Part shown: positions 34,530-40,910 of the stretch, piece after piece
Position numbering within the stretch: position 1 is the stretch's first letter
How the letters are laid out: each line of letters opens with the position of its first letter
Origin: an uncultured Bacteroidales bacterium
Lineage (GTDB): Bacteria > Bacteroidota > Bacteroidia > Bacteroidales > Muribaculaceae
Assembly: GCA_902760865.1 (NCBI GenBank)
Contig: CACWID010000029.1
Coordinates: 1-40,910 of the forward strand
DNA length: 40,910 nucleotides
Direction of reading: 5' to 3'
The notes under the pieces: generated by a model
The model's input: only the letters and a program-made list of their open reading frames with translations
Databases searched by the model: none
Told to the model about the DNA's origin: nothing
Made by a program: the position numbers and the translations under genes

Positions 34530-35786
34530 ATGGAATTTCAGAGAGATAAATATTTAAAAAGGATTATCGACGGGAAAGAGAACTCACTAGTCAAGATCGT
34601 GACTGGAATGCGGCGATGTGGAAAGTCTTACTTGTTGTTTAACCTATTCAGACGGCATCTGATTGATTCTGGAGTACCTGATTCAAACATCATTGCGATG
34701 GCCCTGGATGACTGGAACAGTCAGGATTATCGGGACCCGCGGTTGTTGATGCAATATATTGACCAACGCATGAAAGAGACCAATGGGCTCTGCTATATTC
34801 TCATCGATGAGGTACAACTGCTTGACCGATTTGTAGAGGTCTTATTGAGCCTGATGCACAATGAACGTTGCGACGTTTATGTGACTGGATCCAATTCTCG
34901 TTTCCTTTCAAGCGATGTGGCCACTGAATTCCGTGGGAGAGGCGATGAAATACGTTTAGCACCGCTTTCGTTCTCAGAATATTATGAGGCATTCGGAGGA
35001 GACAAGAGCGAGAGAATGAGATTATATTCCATCTATGGTGGACTCCCTCAAGTAGCGCTCATCGATGATGTCCCCAAGAAAAAATCGTTCCTTAAGAATC
35101 TTTTCCAATCAACCTATTTGCGAGACATAATTGAGCGCAATAGCGTGAGGAATGATGAAGGCCTTGAAGAGTTGGTGAGGATACTTGCTTCGGCTATTGG
35201 TTCCCCGACTAATCCCTTGAAAATATCTGACACGTTCAAAAGCGTGAGCCATCAGTCAATCAACCGTCAAACTATTTCCAACTATATTTCATATTTGCTC
35301 GACGCTTATATGATCTCGGAAGCGATGAGATATGACGTGAAGGGGCGCAAATACATTGGCACCAATTCCAAGTATTACTTTAGCGATATCGGCATTCGTA
35401 ACGCAATCATCAACTTCCGACAGCAGGAACCGACCCACATCATGGAGAATGTCATCTATAATGAGCTGAAAGGACGTGGCTATTCTGTTGACGTGGGAAA
35501 TGTGGAGATTTGGCAAACTAATGTAGCAGGACAGAGAGTCCGCTCGAATCTCGAAATAGATTTTGTAGTGAATAACGATGACGAGCGCATCTATGTTCAG
35601 TCGGCCTACAGTATGCCTACCCGCGAAAAGGTTGCGCAAGAGCAAAACTCATTGCTTAAAATTAAAGACGGTTTCCGTAAGGTGATTATTACAAATGACA
35701 ATGTTTCGCCCTGGACGACTGATGAGGGCATTCGCGTTATTAATTACTGGGATTTCCTGCTTGACGAGAATTTGCTCTTCAGCTAG
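34530..35786 (+). CDS. AAA ATPase with DUF4143 domain
   Basis: A 418-residue ATPase of the AAA_14/DUF4143 type, abundant in Bacteroidales. Walker A is GMRRCGKS (26-33), Walker B is CYILIDEVQLL (88-98), a sensor-like VTGSNSRFL follows, then the DUF4143 part (about 200-400), which ends in a restriction-endonuclease-like core (NLEIDFVVNN, then IYVQSAY). In-family function is not settled; roles with mobile elements or toxin-like systems have been suggested. The protein is full length. The gene stands alone behind the 16-bp hairpin. Confidence 0.85.
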   Translation: MEFQRDKYLKRIIDGKENSLVKIVTGMRRCGKSYLLFNLFRRHLIDSGVPDSNIIAMALDDWNSQDYRDPRLLMQYIDQRMKETNGLCYILIDEVQLLDRFVEVLLSLMHNERCDVYVTGSNSRFLSSDVATEFRGRGDEIRLAPLSFSEYYEAFGGDKSERMRLYSIYGGLPQVALIDDVPKKKSFLKNLFQSTYLRDIIERNSVRNDEGLEELVRILASAIGSPTNPLKISDTFKSVSHQSINRQTISNYISYLLDAYMISEAMRYDVKGRKYIGTNSKYYFSDIGIRNAIINFRQQEPTHIMENVIYNELKGRGYSVDVGNVEIWQTNVAGQRVRSNLEIDFVVNNDDERIYVQSAYSMPTREKVAQEQNSLLKIKDGFRKVIITNDNVSPWTTDEGIRVINYWDFLLDENLLFS

Positions 35787-36150
35787 TATAGCATTTGCGC
35801 TTCAGGCCTAGACACGAAAAAACAGCCTTTTGGTAGCTCCTTCATCTCGCTGGATACTGCGCTGTGGCTCAGCAGGTGCCAACACGTGACCACCATCGCC
35901 CTTGTCATAGTTAGACATGAACGGCTCACGGATAAACATCTTTTTCGGTGGGGCGAGACCAGCCTGCATTTTTCATCAATGGCTTAGAGGAGAATAATTG
36001 CAATATCTGGGCGCGTTTCTCGTTAATTATATAAGCTTAGTTCATTAATAACAACTTAATCCAAATACATGATGGTAAATCTTTATCCCTAGAAAAGCGA
36101 GCCTATCAATGGCTCACGGAACTTAAGTATCATTTTAAAACTATTTGGAC
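35787..36150. other. Gene-free stretch with small relic frame
   Basis: This 364-base gap holds a 43-codon minus-strand frame (35808-35939) beginning MFIREPFMSNYDKG and containing PQRSIQRDEGAT. The latter resembles a frame at about 19640-19720. No intact gene was recognised, and no clear promoter box was found for the DUF4369-like gene. Confidence 0.45.
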
Positions 36151-36846
36151 ATGTTAAAGAAACTAGTCATTACCATGCTCATGGGCATGATGACCCTGGG
36201 GGCCATGGCCCAAGGGGGAAAATTCACTGTGAAAGGAACTTTCGAGGGCCGCAAAGACTCGGTGACCCTCGAAATTGGGGATGTAAACAGTTGGGAAACT
36301 ATTGTCAAACAGACGTATGCCATCACGGGGGAGATGCATGAACTCACCTGTGACCTGAATGATGCGGCATTGCTCTATGTCACCGACGTGAAAGGGCTTA
36401 CCACGGTATTTCCCGCCATCCCGGGTGAGACGCTCGTCTTCTATCAAAATGAGCACAAAGTCACTCATCTGGGAGGCTCACAATTCTACGTGGACTATGA
36501 CGAAGCGCAGCATTTCGTTGGACCGCTTATCCTTGGCATCAGTGAGTGCAATGATCGCTTTAGCGGAAAATATGGGCCTTTATATCCGGACGAGTTGAAT
36601 CTATACAGCGATTTGTTCATTATCTTGAATAATCGTTTGACTGATTATGTACACCAGTATGTTAAGTCTTACCCTGATCGAGACGCTGCCGCTGCACTAA
36701 TCTTCTTCCTCACTGGTGACAACAAAGAGATAGAAACTGCTGCTGCAACACTTACAGAGAGAGCCCGCAACAGCGTGGCCGCCAATCTTTACAAAAAACT
36801 CAATACAGGGGTTTCCTATCGTTATGATGATGGCTCAGGTGATTAA
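36151..36846 (+). CDS. Exported DUF4369-like protein without thioredoxin domain
   Basis: A 231-residue exported protein from the ATG at 36151; an in-frame TTG two codons upstream is less likely. The signal peptide (about 1-21) ends MTLGAMAQGG. The next 100 residues look like the DUF4369 domain (FTVKGTFEGRKDSVTLEIGD and VFPAIPGETLVFY), which usually precedes a thioredoxin-like (TlpA) domain with CxxC. Here the rest is helical and has no CxxC, so the thiol part is missing. Role unknown. Confidence 0.65.
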   Translation: MLKKLVITMLMGMMTLGAMAQGGKFTVKGTFEGRKDSVTLEIGDVNSWETIVKQTYAITGEMHELTCDLNDAALLYVTDVKGLTTVFPAIPGETLVFYQNEHKVTHLGGSQFYVDYDEAQHFVGPLILGISECNDRFSGKYGPLYPDELNLYSDLFIILNNRLTDYVHQYVKSYPDRDAAAALIFFLTGDNKEIETAAATLTERARNSVAANLYKKLNTGVSYRYDDGSGD

Positions 36847-36866
36847 TCTGACGATATGACAAGACA

Positions 36867-36903
36867 GCGCCGGGCGCCCTCCATCGATGGAAGCGCCCGG
36901 CGC
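36867..36903 (+). terminator. GC-rich hairpin after DUF4369-like gene
   Basis: gcgccgggcgc (36867-36877) is the exact reverse complement of 36893-36903, with the palindrome ccatcgatgg inside the loop. It begins 20 bases past the stop codon and shares words with the hairpin at 24472. Confidence 0.65.
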
Positions 36904-36962
36904 CGTTCTATGGCTGAGCCACATTCGCCGAAGTTAATCTCCGGCAAAAGAAAAAGGTTTTG

Positions 36963-36971
36963 TATCTTTGC
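36963..36971 (+). promoter_or_regulatory. -7 box for M28 peptidase gene
   Basis: TATCTTTGC is a full match to TAnnTTTG, about 104 bases before the ATG at 37076, which gives an unusually long leader for this window. Confidence 0.55.
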
Positions 36972-37075
36972 AGATATTTAAAGACTTATAATAACGGGAT
37001 TTTTCCATCAATTGATTGGGCGCCCCATCATGAGCGGTGTGTCCAGGAAAAATCCTTTTCCAACAAACTATATCT

Positions 37076-38668
37076 ATGAATATGCTGATGAAAATGAATG
37101 CTAAAGTGTTGGTGACGGTAATCGCTTTTGTCGCCATGGGGTTGGTAACAGCCAGTGCACAGATTACACAGGAGCAGTTGCGGACCGGAAGTGACGAACA
37201 GCTGCTGAGGGAATGGACAAAGGTGGTTTCCAGTGATGAGTTTGGCGGAAGAAAGCCCATGACACCCTATGAGGACAAGACGGTGGAATATCTTGCCAAT
37301 CAGTTGGAGGTAATGGGTTTGGAGCCTGCCTTCAACGGCAGTTGGTTCCAGCCCTTTGAAATGATTGCCGTCACGGCCAAGCCCGTGGGTGGCAAGCTCG
37401 CGGTGAGCGGGAAGAAGAAATCGGTGCTCCGCTATCCCGACGATTTGATCATCTGGACGACCCGCGCCACCAAGAAAATTGACCTAAAGAAGGCGGAGTA
37501 TGTGTTCTGCGGTTTTGGCATTAACGCGCCCGAATTCGGCTGGAACGACTACGAGGGCATCGATGTGAAAGGCAAGATTGTCGTGGTCATGGTCAATGAC
37601 CCCGGCTTTTATGACAGCCAGCTCTTCAGGGGACGCAATATGACCTACTACGGTCGTTGGTTATATAAGTTTGAAGAGGCACAGCGCCAGGGTGCTGCCG
37701 GTTGCCTGGTGCTCCACCATACCGAAGCCGCCAGCTACGGGTGGCACGTCTGTGTGAATGGCCACTTGAGTGACAATCTCGCCATCTATGATCCAGATAC
37801 GCGCAATGCCGGCGAATTGGCCGTCAGGGGGTGGCTGCACGAGGACGGTTGCAGGAAACTGTTTCTTGCGGCCGGCATGGACATGGACAAGGCACTGGCT
37901 GATGCCAAAAAGCCGGGCTTCAAGAGCTTTTCCCTGAACTTGAGAGGTGATGTGAAGATGAATGTGACCTACGGCATCCAGCAGACGCGCAATGTGGGCG
38001 GCATCCTGCGAGGGAGCAGTCAGGAAGGTGAGGCCGTCGTGTTCTGTGCCCACTGGGACCACCTGGGTATCGGGAAAGCCGATGAGCGCGGCGATACGAT
38101 ATATAACGGCGCTGCCGACAATGCATCTGGCATGGCTGGAGCGTTGCTCGTCGCCAAGAAGTTCAAGGAGATGCCCCAGACGCGTCGAGACCTGCTGTTC
38201 ATCTTCCCCTCGTCTGAGGAGAGCGGACTTTTCGGCTCGGCATATTACTGCGACCACCCTGCCGTGCCGATGGCGAAGACTGTGGCCTGCCTTAACTTTG
38301 AGAGCATCGGTCCTGCCGAACTAACGCGCGATGTCGTGATTTTGGGTGGCGGGGAAAGCGACCTGGACAATTATTATGTGGCTGCCGCCGCTGCTCAGGG
38401 CAGGTATATCTACTTCGACGACGACAACTCCGACGGCTGGTTTTACCGTTCCGACCATTATAATTTCGTGAAAAAGGGAGTGCGTGCCGTGGTATTGGAG
38501 AACGGCCGACAGCCTGTTGATGTGAGCAAGCCCAATAAATATCCCATGCCGGTGTGGTACCACAAACCCTGTGACGAGTATCGTGAGGATTGGGACCTCA
38601 GTGGCACATTGTCCAACGTGAACCTGATCTTCAGCGTAGGTCTGTCCTTGTCCAACAATTCCCGATAA
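37076..38668 (+). CDS. M28-family metallopeptidase with PA domain
   Basis: A 530-residue exported aminopeptidase-type enzyme from the ATG at 37076; an in-frame GTG at 37037 lacks the signal-peptide form. The signal peptide (about 1-28) ends VTASAQ. A protease-associated region (about 120-260) is followed by the M28 domain with two-zinc ligands: His326 and Asp328 (CAHWDHLG), Asp348 (NGAADNASG), the catalytic Glu381 and Glu382 (SSEESGLFGS), Glu409 and His461 (SDHYNF). It would cleave N-terminal residues from peptides in the periplasm or outside. It is monocistronic. Confidence 0.9.
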   Translation: MNMLMKMNAKVLVTVIAFVAMGLVTASAQITQEQLRTGSDEQLLREWTKVVSSDEFGGRKPMTPYEDKTVEYLANQLEVMGLEPAFNGSWFQPFEMIAVTAKPVGGKLAVSGKKKSVLRYPDDLIIWTTRATKKIDLKKAEYVFCGFGINAPEFGWNDYEGIDVKGKIVVVMVNDPGFYDSQLFRGRNMTYYGRWLYKFEEAQRQGAAGCLVLHHTEAASYGWHVCVNGHLSDNLAIYDPDTRNAGELAVRGWLHEDGCRKLFLAAGMDMDKALADAKKPGFKSFSLNLRGDVKMNVTYGIQQTRNVGGILRGSSQEGEAVVFCAHWDHLGIGKADERGDTIYNGAADNASGMAGALLVAKKFKEMPQTRRDLLFIFPSSEESGLFGSAYYCDHPAVPMAKTVACLNFESIGPAELTRDVVILGGGESDLDNYYVAAAAAQGRYIYFDDDNSDGWFYRSDHYNFVKKGVRAVVLENGRQPVDVSKPNKYPMPVWYHKPCDEYREDWDLSGTLSNVNLIFSVGLSLSNNSR

Positions 38669-38851
38669 GGCATTTCAAGCTCTGATTGAAGGCCTTATCT
38701 GTATCTTTGATTTTAATTGGATTCGATGTATCTCATCTCTCGTTCCCGCCATTATTGCATACCGGCCGGGAGTAAAGAGGACGGGGCACCGATCTGTTAA
38801 AGTCATGTTAAAATCGTCATTTTCTCTTGACTCGTCCCTAAGGGCACACAT

Positions 38852-38860
38852 TAACTTTGC
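38852..38860 (+). promoter_or_regulatory. -7 box for merR-type gene
   Basis: TAACTTTGC matches TAnnTTTG 35 bases before the ATG at 38896. A TTG at 38827-38829 lies 22 bases upstream and may be the -33 element. The box excludes the in-frame start at 38857. Confidence 0.65.
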
Positions 38861-38895
38861 TTTCACTTAGCAATTGCTTCCTAACATCGTGCGAT

Positions 38896-39720
38896 ATGAG
38901 TAAGAAAACAAGGTTAAAAATCGGAGAGTTCTCCCAGTTGATGCAAGTCACAGTAAAAACTTTGCGTCATTATGAGCAGAAGGGTCTGCTGTTGCCTGAC
39001 GAGGTGGACGAGTGGACAGGCTACCGCTACTACAGCATCGACCAAATGCAGAAGTTGCAAGCCATCCGCGACCTGCAGCGCCTTGGATTCTCGTTGGATG
39101 AGATCAAGGACTTGTTCGAGGACAACTCGCATATCCCAAGCATCCGGCAACTGACCGAGAAAATCAAGGAAACGGAAGCGCAGCTGGAGCAACTGATCAC
39201 CCGCCGCAACCGATTGCTCGACTGGAGGAACACTCGCAAAGAGATGAAGACAATGGAAAAATTCAGCATTCAGTCACTGCCCGAAATCATCGTGGCAAGT
39301 CATCGTGAAGTCCTTCCCGACTACGCCGCCATCGGCTCCATGTGTGTAGAGATAATCGCTCCCGAGATGCAGCGTCTCGGCTGCAAGTGCCCACCGCCGG
39401 GCTACTGCTTTACTGTTGAACATGACAGAGAGTACAAGCCGACGGACGTGGACATTGAGTATTGCGAACAGGTAGAGGAGATGGGAGAGGACAGTGCCAT
39501 CATCCAGTTCAAGCGTCTGCCCGCTGTGCCCAAGGCGCTCTGCATGAAGCACGTCGGCCCGTATGAAAGATTCTACGAATCGTACATAGAAGCTTTCCGT
39601 TACATAGAGGAGCATGGCTACAAGCCTGTTGGTCAGTTCCGCACCTGCTACGTTGATGGAGTCTGGAACCAGGAGGACCCCGAGAGATGGCTTTCAATCA
39701 TCCAGATACCGATAGAATAG
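38896..39720 (+). CDS. MerR regulator with GyrI-like effector domain
   Basis: A 274-residue regulator of the BmrR type from the ATG at 38896. The N-terminal winged helix (about 6-75) has LKIGEFSQLMQVTVKTLRHY, and RYYSIDQMQKLQAI follows; a coiled-coil dimerisation helix is at about 80-115. The C-terminal part (about 120-274) matches the GyrI-like / multidrug-binding domain, with a hydrophobic pocket and YEPGPW-like VGPYERFYES. It probably senses lipophilic compounds and controls a transporter gene, which is not visible nearby. Confidence 0.9.
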   Translation: MSKKTRLKIGEFSQLMQVTVKTLRHYEQKGLLLPDEVDEWTGYRYYSIDQMQKLQAIRDLQRLGFSLDEIKDLFEDNSHIPSIRQLTEKIKETEAQLEQLITRRNRLLDWRNTRKEMKTMEKFSIQSLPEIIVASHREVLPDYAAIGSMCVEIIAPEMQRLGCKCPPPGYCFTVEHDREYKPTDVDIEYCEQVEEMGEDSAIIQFKRLPAVPKALCMKHVGPYERFYESYIEAFRYIEEHGYKPVGQFRTCYVDGVWNQEDPERWLSIIQIPIE

Positions 39721-39945
39721 CCGTTTATCCTAACCGCCCCCCAAAAAACGATGGGGTGTCTTGGAAACCGGAGGCTATTGATTTTTCAATGGTCTCCGTT
39801 TTACATTATATCCCCTACCCCGCTTAAACCCCATCATATAGCAATCAGGGTTCAGAGCCTTCTTTGAAGTGCCGAGGTGGACGACCATGACCTGCAGGAC
39901 TTAGCTATCGGCCCGCACATCAGTTGGAATCGGTCAACAATCGGT
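39721..39945. terminator. Intergenic gap with convergent-gene hairpin
   Basis: Between the convergent merR-type and exported-protein genes, aaaccggag (39757-39765) pairs roughly with ctccgtttt (39795-39803). It could end transcription from the plus strand. Nothing else was recognised in the gap. Confidence 0.4.
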
Positions 39946-40557
39946 TTATTCGTGGAATTGTTTTCCATCCCATTTCAATATCGTCTGCCGGGTGGTGCCG
40001 TCGTCGTTCCATAGAGTACAAATGATGTCCTTGCCCTTGCGTGGCAGTTCATAGATGCATCTGAAATCAACTTCAAACCCGGGAGCATCACAAGCCTCCA
40101 TGCGTTTTGTGGCATTGTTGTAACGGAAGAAATCAATGCCACTCGTTTCAGTCATACATGGCCTGCCTTCTATAGAGCTTGCCATATCGTTGAAAATAAT
40201 GAGTTTGTGCCTACCGTCCGACTCGTTCCAGTAGCATACTTCCAGCCTGAAGATAACATCTCCGTATTCTTCGCCTACACGTTCAAACATGATGTATCCG
40301 TTCTTTGAGTCGATGGTTAACGTCACGCCTTCCTCTTGTGGAAGGCCTTTGCTGTGACGCGACATGGCATTCTCCAATGCCCTCCATGGGCGGTCGCCAC
40401 TTTCATCCTCATCTTCATAGTTCAATGAAGGAAATGCTGCCCGTGCAAAATCGGTGACGGTGGGGCTGGAGCCTTTATAGTTCACTTTAATGCCATCCTG
40501 TGCCATCAACGAGAGTGTGAGGCAAGAAAGGAAAATTGCCGATACTATTCTTTTCAT
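39946..40557 (-). CDS. Exported protein of unknown function
   Basis: A 203-residue exported protein from the ATG at 40557; an in-frame TTG four codons upstream is less likely. The signal peptide (about 1-19, ending LSLMAQ) is clear. The body begins DGIKVNYKGSSPTVTDFARA and has an acidic loop YEDEDESGDRPW, then beta strands and two Cys residues. I do not recognise the family. It has its own promoter and no neighbours on the same strand. Confidence 0.65.
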   Translation of the reverse strand: MKRIVSAIFLSCLTLSLMAQDGIKVNYKGSSPTVTDFARAAFPSLNYEDEDESGDRPWRALENAMSRHSKGLPQEEGVTLTIDSKNGYIMFERVGEEYGDVIFRLEVCYWNESDGRHKLIIFNDMASSIEGRPCMTETSGIDFFRYNNATKRMEACDAPGFEVDFRCIYELPRKGKDIICTLWNDDGTTRQTILKWDGKQFHE

Positions 40558-40608
40558 AACTTTAATCAATCATTAAGCAGTTTATCCCGGTTTATCTTTC
40601 TCAAAGGG

Positions 40609-40617
40609 GCAAAGATA
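40609..40617 (-). promoter_or_regulatory. -7 box for exported protein gene
   Basis: TATCTTTGC on the minus strand is a full match to TAnnTTTG, about 51 bases before the ATG at 40557. Confidence 0.6.
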
Positions 40618-40663
40618 GCCATTTTTTGCGAAACCGACGTCGGAAATCAGCAGTAAGCGGTTG

Positions 40664-40776
40664 TCAATGGTTTGCGGGAGAGAAGGGGCAGCGCCGACCG
40701 ATGCACTGGTTGTTCTTGCCTGAATAGCGGCAGATGACGCACTCCATGAGCTCATCGTTCTCGAATCACTCAAGAG
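40664..40776 (-). pseudogene. DUF5714 relic with in-frame internal deletion
   Basis: The minus strand joins ENDELMEC from the start of the DUF5714 protein to VICRYSGKNNQCIGRRCPFS and PANH from its end. The join is at ggcagatg (40729-40736), an 8-mer that occurs at both matching places in the intact gene (26221-26228 and 26770-26777). The ATG at 40747 gives a 27-codon frame with four Cys, ending at 40664. A stop codon lies upstream, so only this short frame could be made. A promoter-like box, TGTCTTTGC, is at 40779-40787. Confidence 0.82.
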
Positions 40777-40810
40777 TGCAAAGACACCTATTTTTCTCTA
40801 TTACATGATA
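40777..40810. repeat. Promoter-like segment shared with FKBP leader
   Basis: These bases resemble 17353-17388, the promoter region of the FKBP gene: both read gtgcaaa, then acctattttt, ctctatta and atg. The -7 box here is TGTCTTTGC, one base off the consensus. The rest of the window to 40910 shows no gene. Confidence 0.55.
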
Positions 40811-40910
40811 GATTAACCTAAAATCCGCAACTATCATCCAATACACGATTAAGGGTAGATTTATGAGTCGTTAGTAGCAGCTTTCAGTAAAAAGCAACAG
40901 CACAACATCA

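Overview
The window reads as chromosomal DNA of a gut- or rumen-type Bacteroidales, close to Prevotella or Muribaculaceae. The evidence is the TAnnTTTGC promoter -7 box in front of most genes instead of E. coli-type promoters, the lack of strong Shine-Dalgarno sequences, and typical Bacteroidota families (DUF3667, DUF4353, DUF4369, DUF5714, a subtilase with a GIYI...GKKYIIK-type C-terminus, nrfHA followed by ccsBA). No rRNA, tRNA or CRISPR array was seen. The species cannot be fixed from the sequence.

Layout. (1) 33-3418: a complete RIT (recombinase-in-trio) element, with three overlapping tyrosine recombinase genes between perfect 40-bp terminal inverted repeats. (2) 3419-4637: a GC-rich block without genes; its second half (4048-4552) is repeated in direct orientation at 8841-9303. 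The two copies bracket a three-gene oxidoreductase operon, a divergent AraC-type regulator and a GNAT acetyltransferase. (3) 9316-14035: a minus-strand nitrite-ammonification operon, nrfH-nrfA-resB/ccsB-ccsA-ygbA-like-PPOX, which supplies the nitrite reductase and its cytochrome c maturation machinery. (4) 14132-17331: a xenobiotic-type cluster (radical SAM, SMR efflux, Vat-like acetyltransferase, P-loop kinase-like protein) preceded by a relic of the radical SAM gene; then an FKBP isomerase. (5) 17651-23669: a DUF4353 lipoprotein, a chloramphenicol acetyltransferase-like gene behind a vat relic, a deleted phage portal gene, an HSL-type esterase and two phage-type genes. (6) 23829-27232: a CarboxypepD-type secreted protein and a methyltransferase/ZIP pair, convergent with crcB/DUF5714. 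(7) 27354-30789: an AT-rich PD-(D/E)XK-like gene, an RNase J-like metallo-beta-lactamase protein and an unknown two-gene operon with tryptophan repeats. (8) 31163-40557: a DUF3667/subtilase operon, an AAA/DUF4143 ATPase with a long hairpin in its leader, a DUF4369 protein, an M28 peptidase, a MerR/GyrI regulator, a secreted unknown and a DUF5714 relic.

The most notable signals are the RIT element with three recombinase-motif copies at each end, the long direct repeats of non-coding DNA, a 47-bp element present twice with compensatory base-pair changes in a CUUG-loop hairpin, a set of gene relics that keep gene ends (one an in-frame deletion between 8-bp repeats leaving a 27-codon cysteine-rich ORF), and the 16-bp hairpin at the start of the AAA/DUF4143 transcript.
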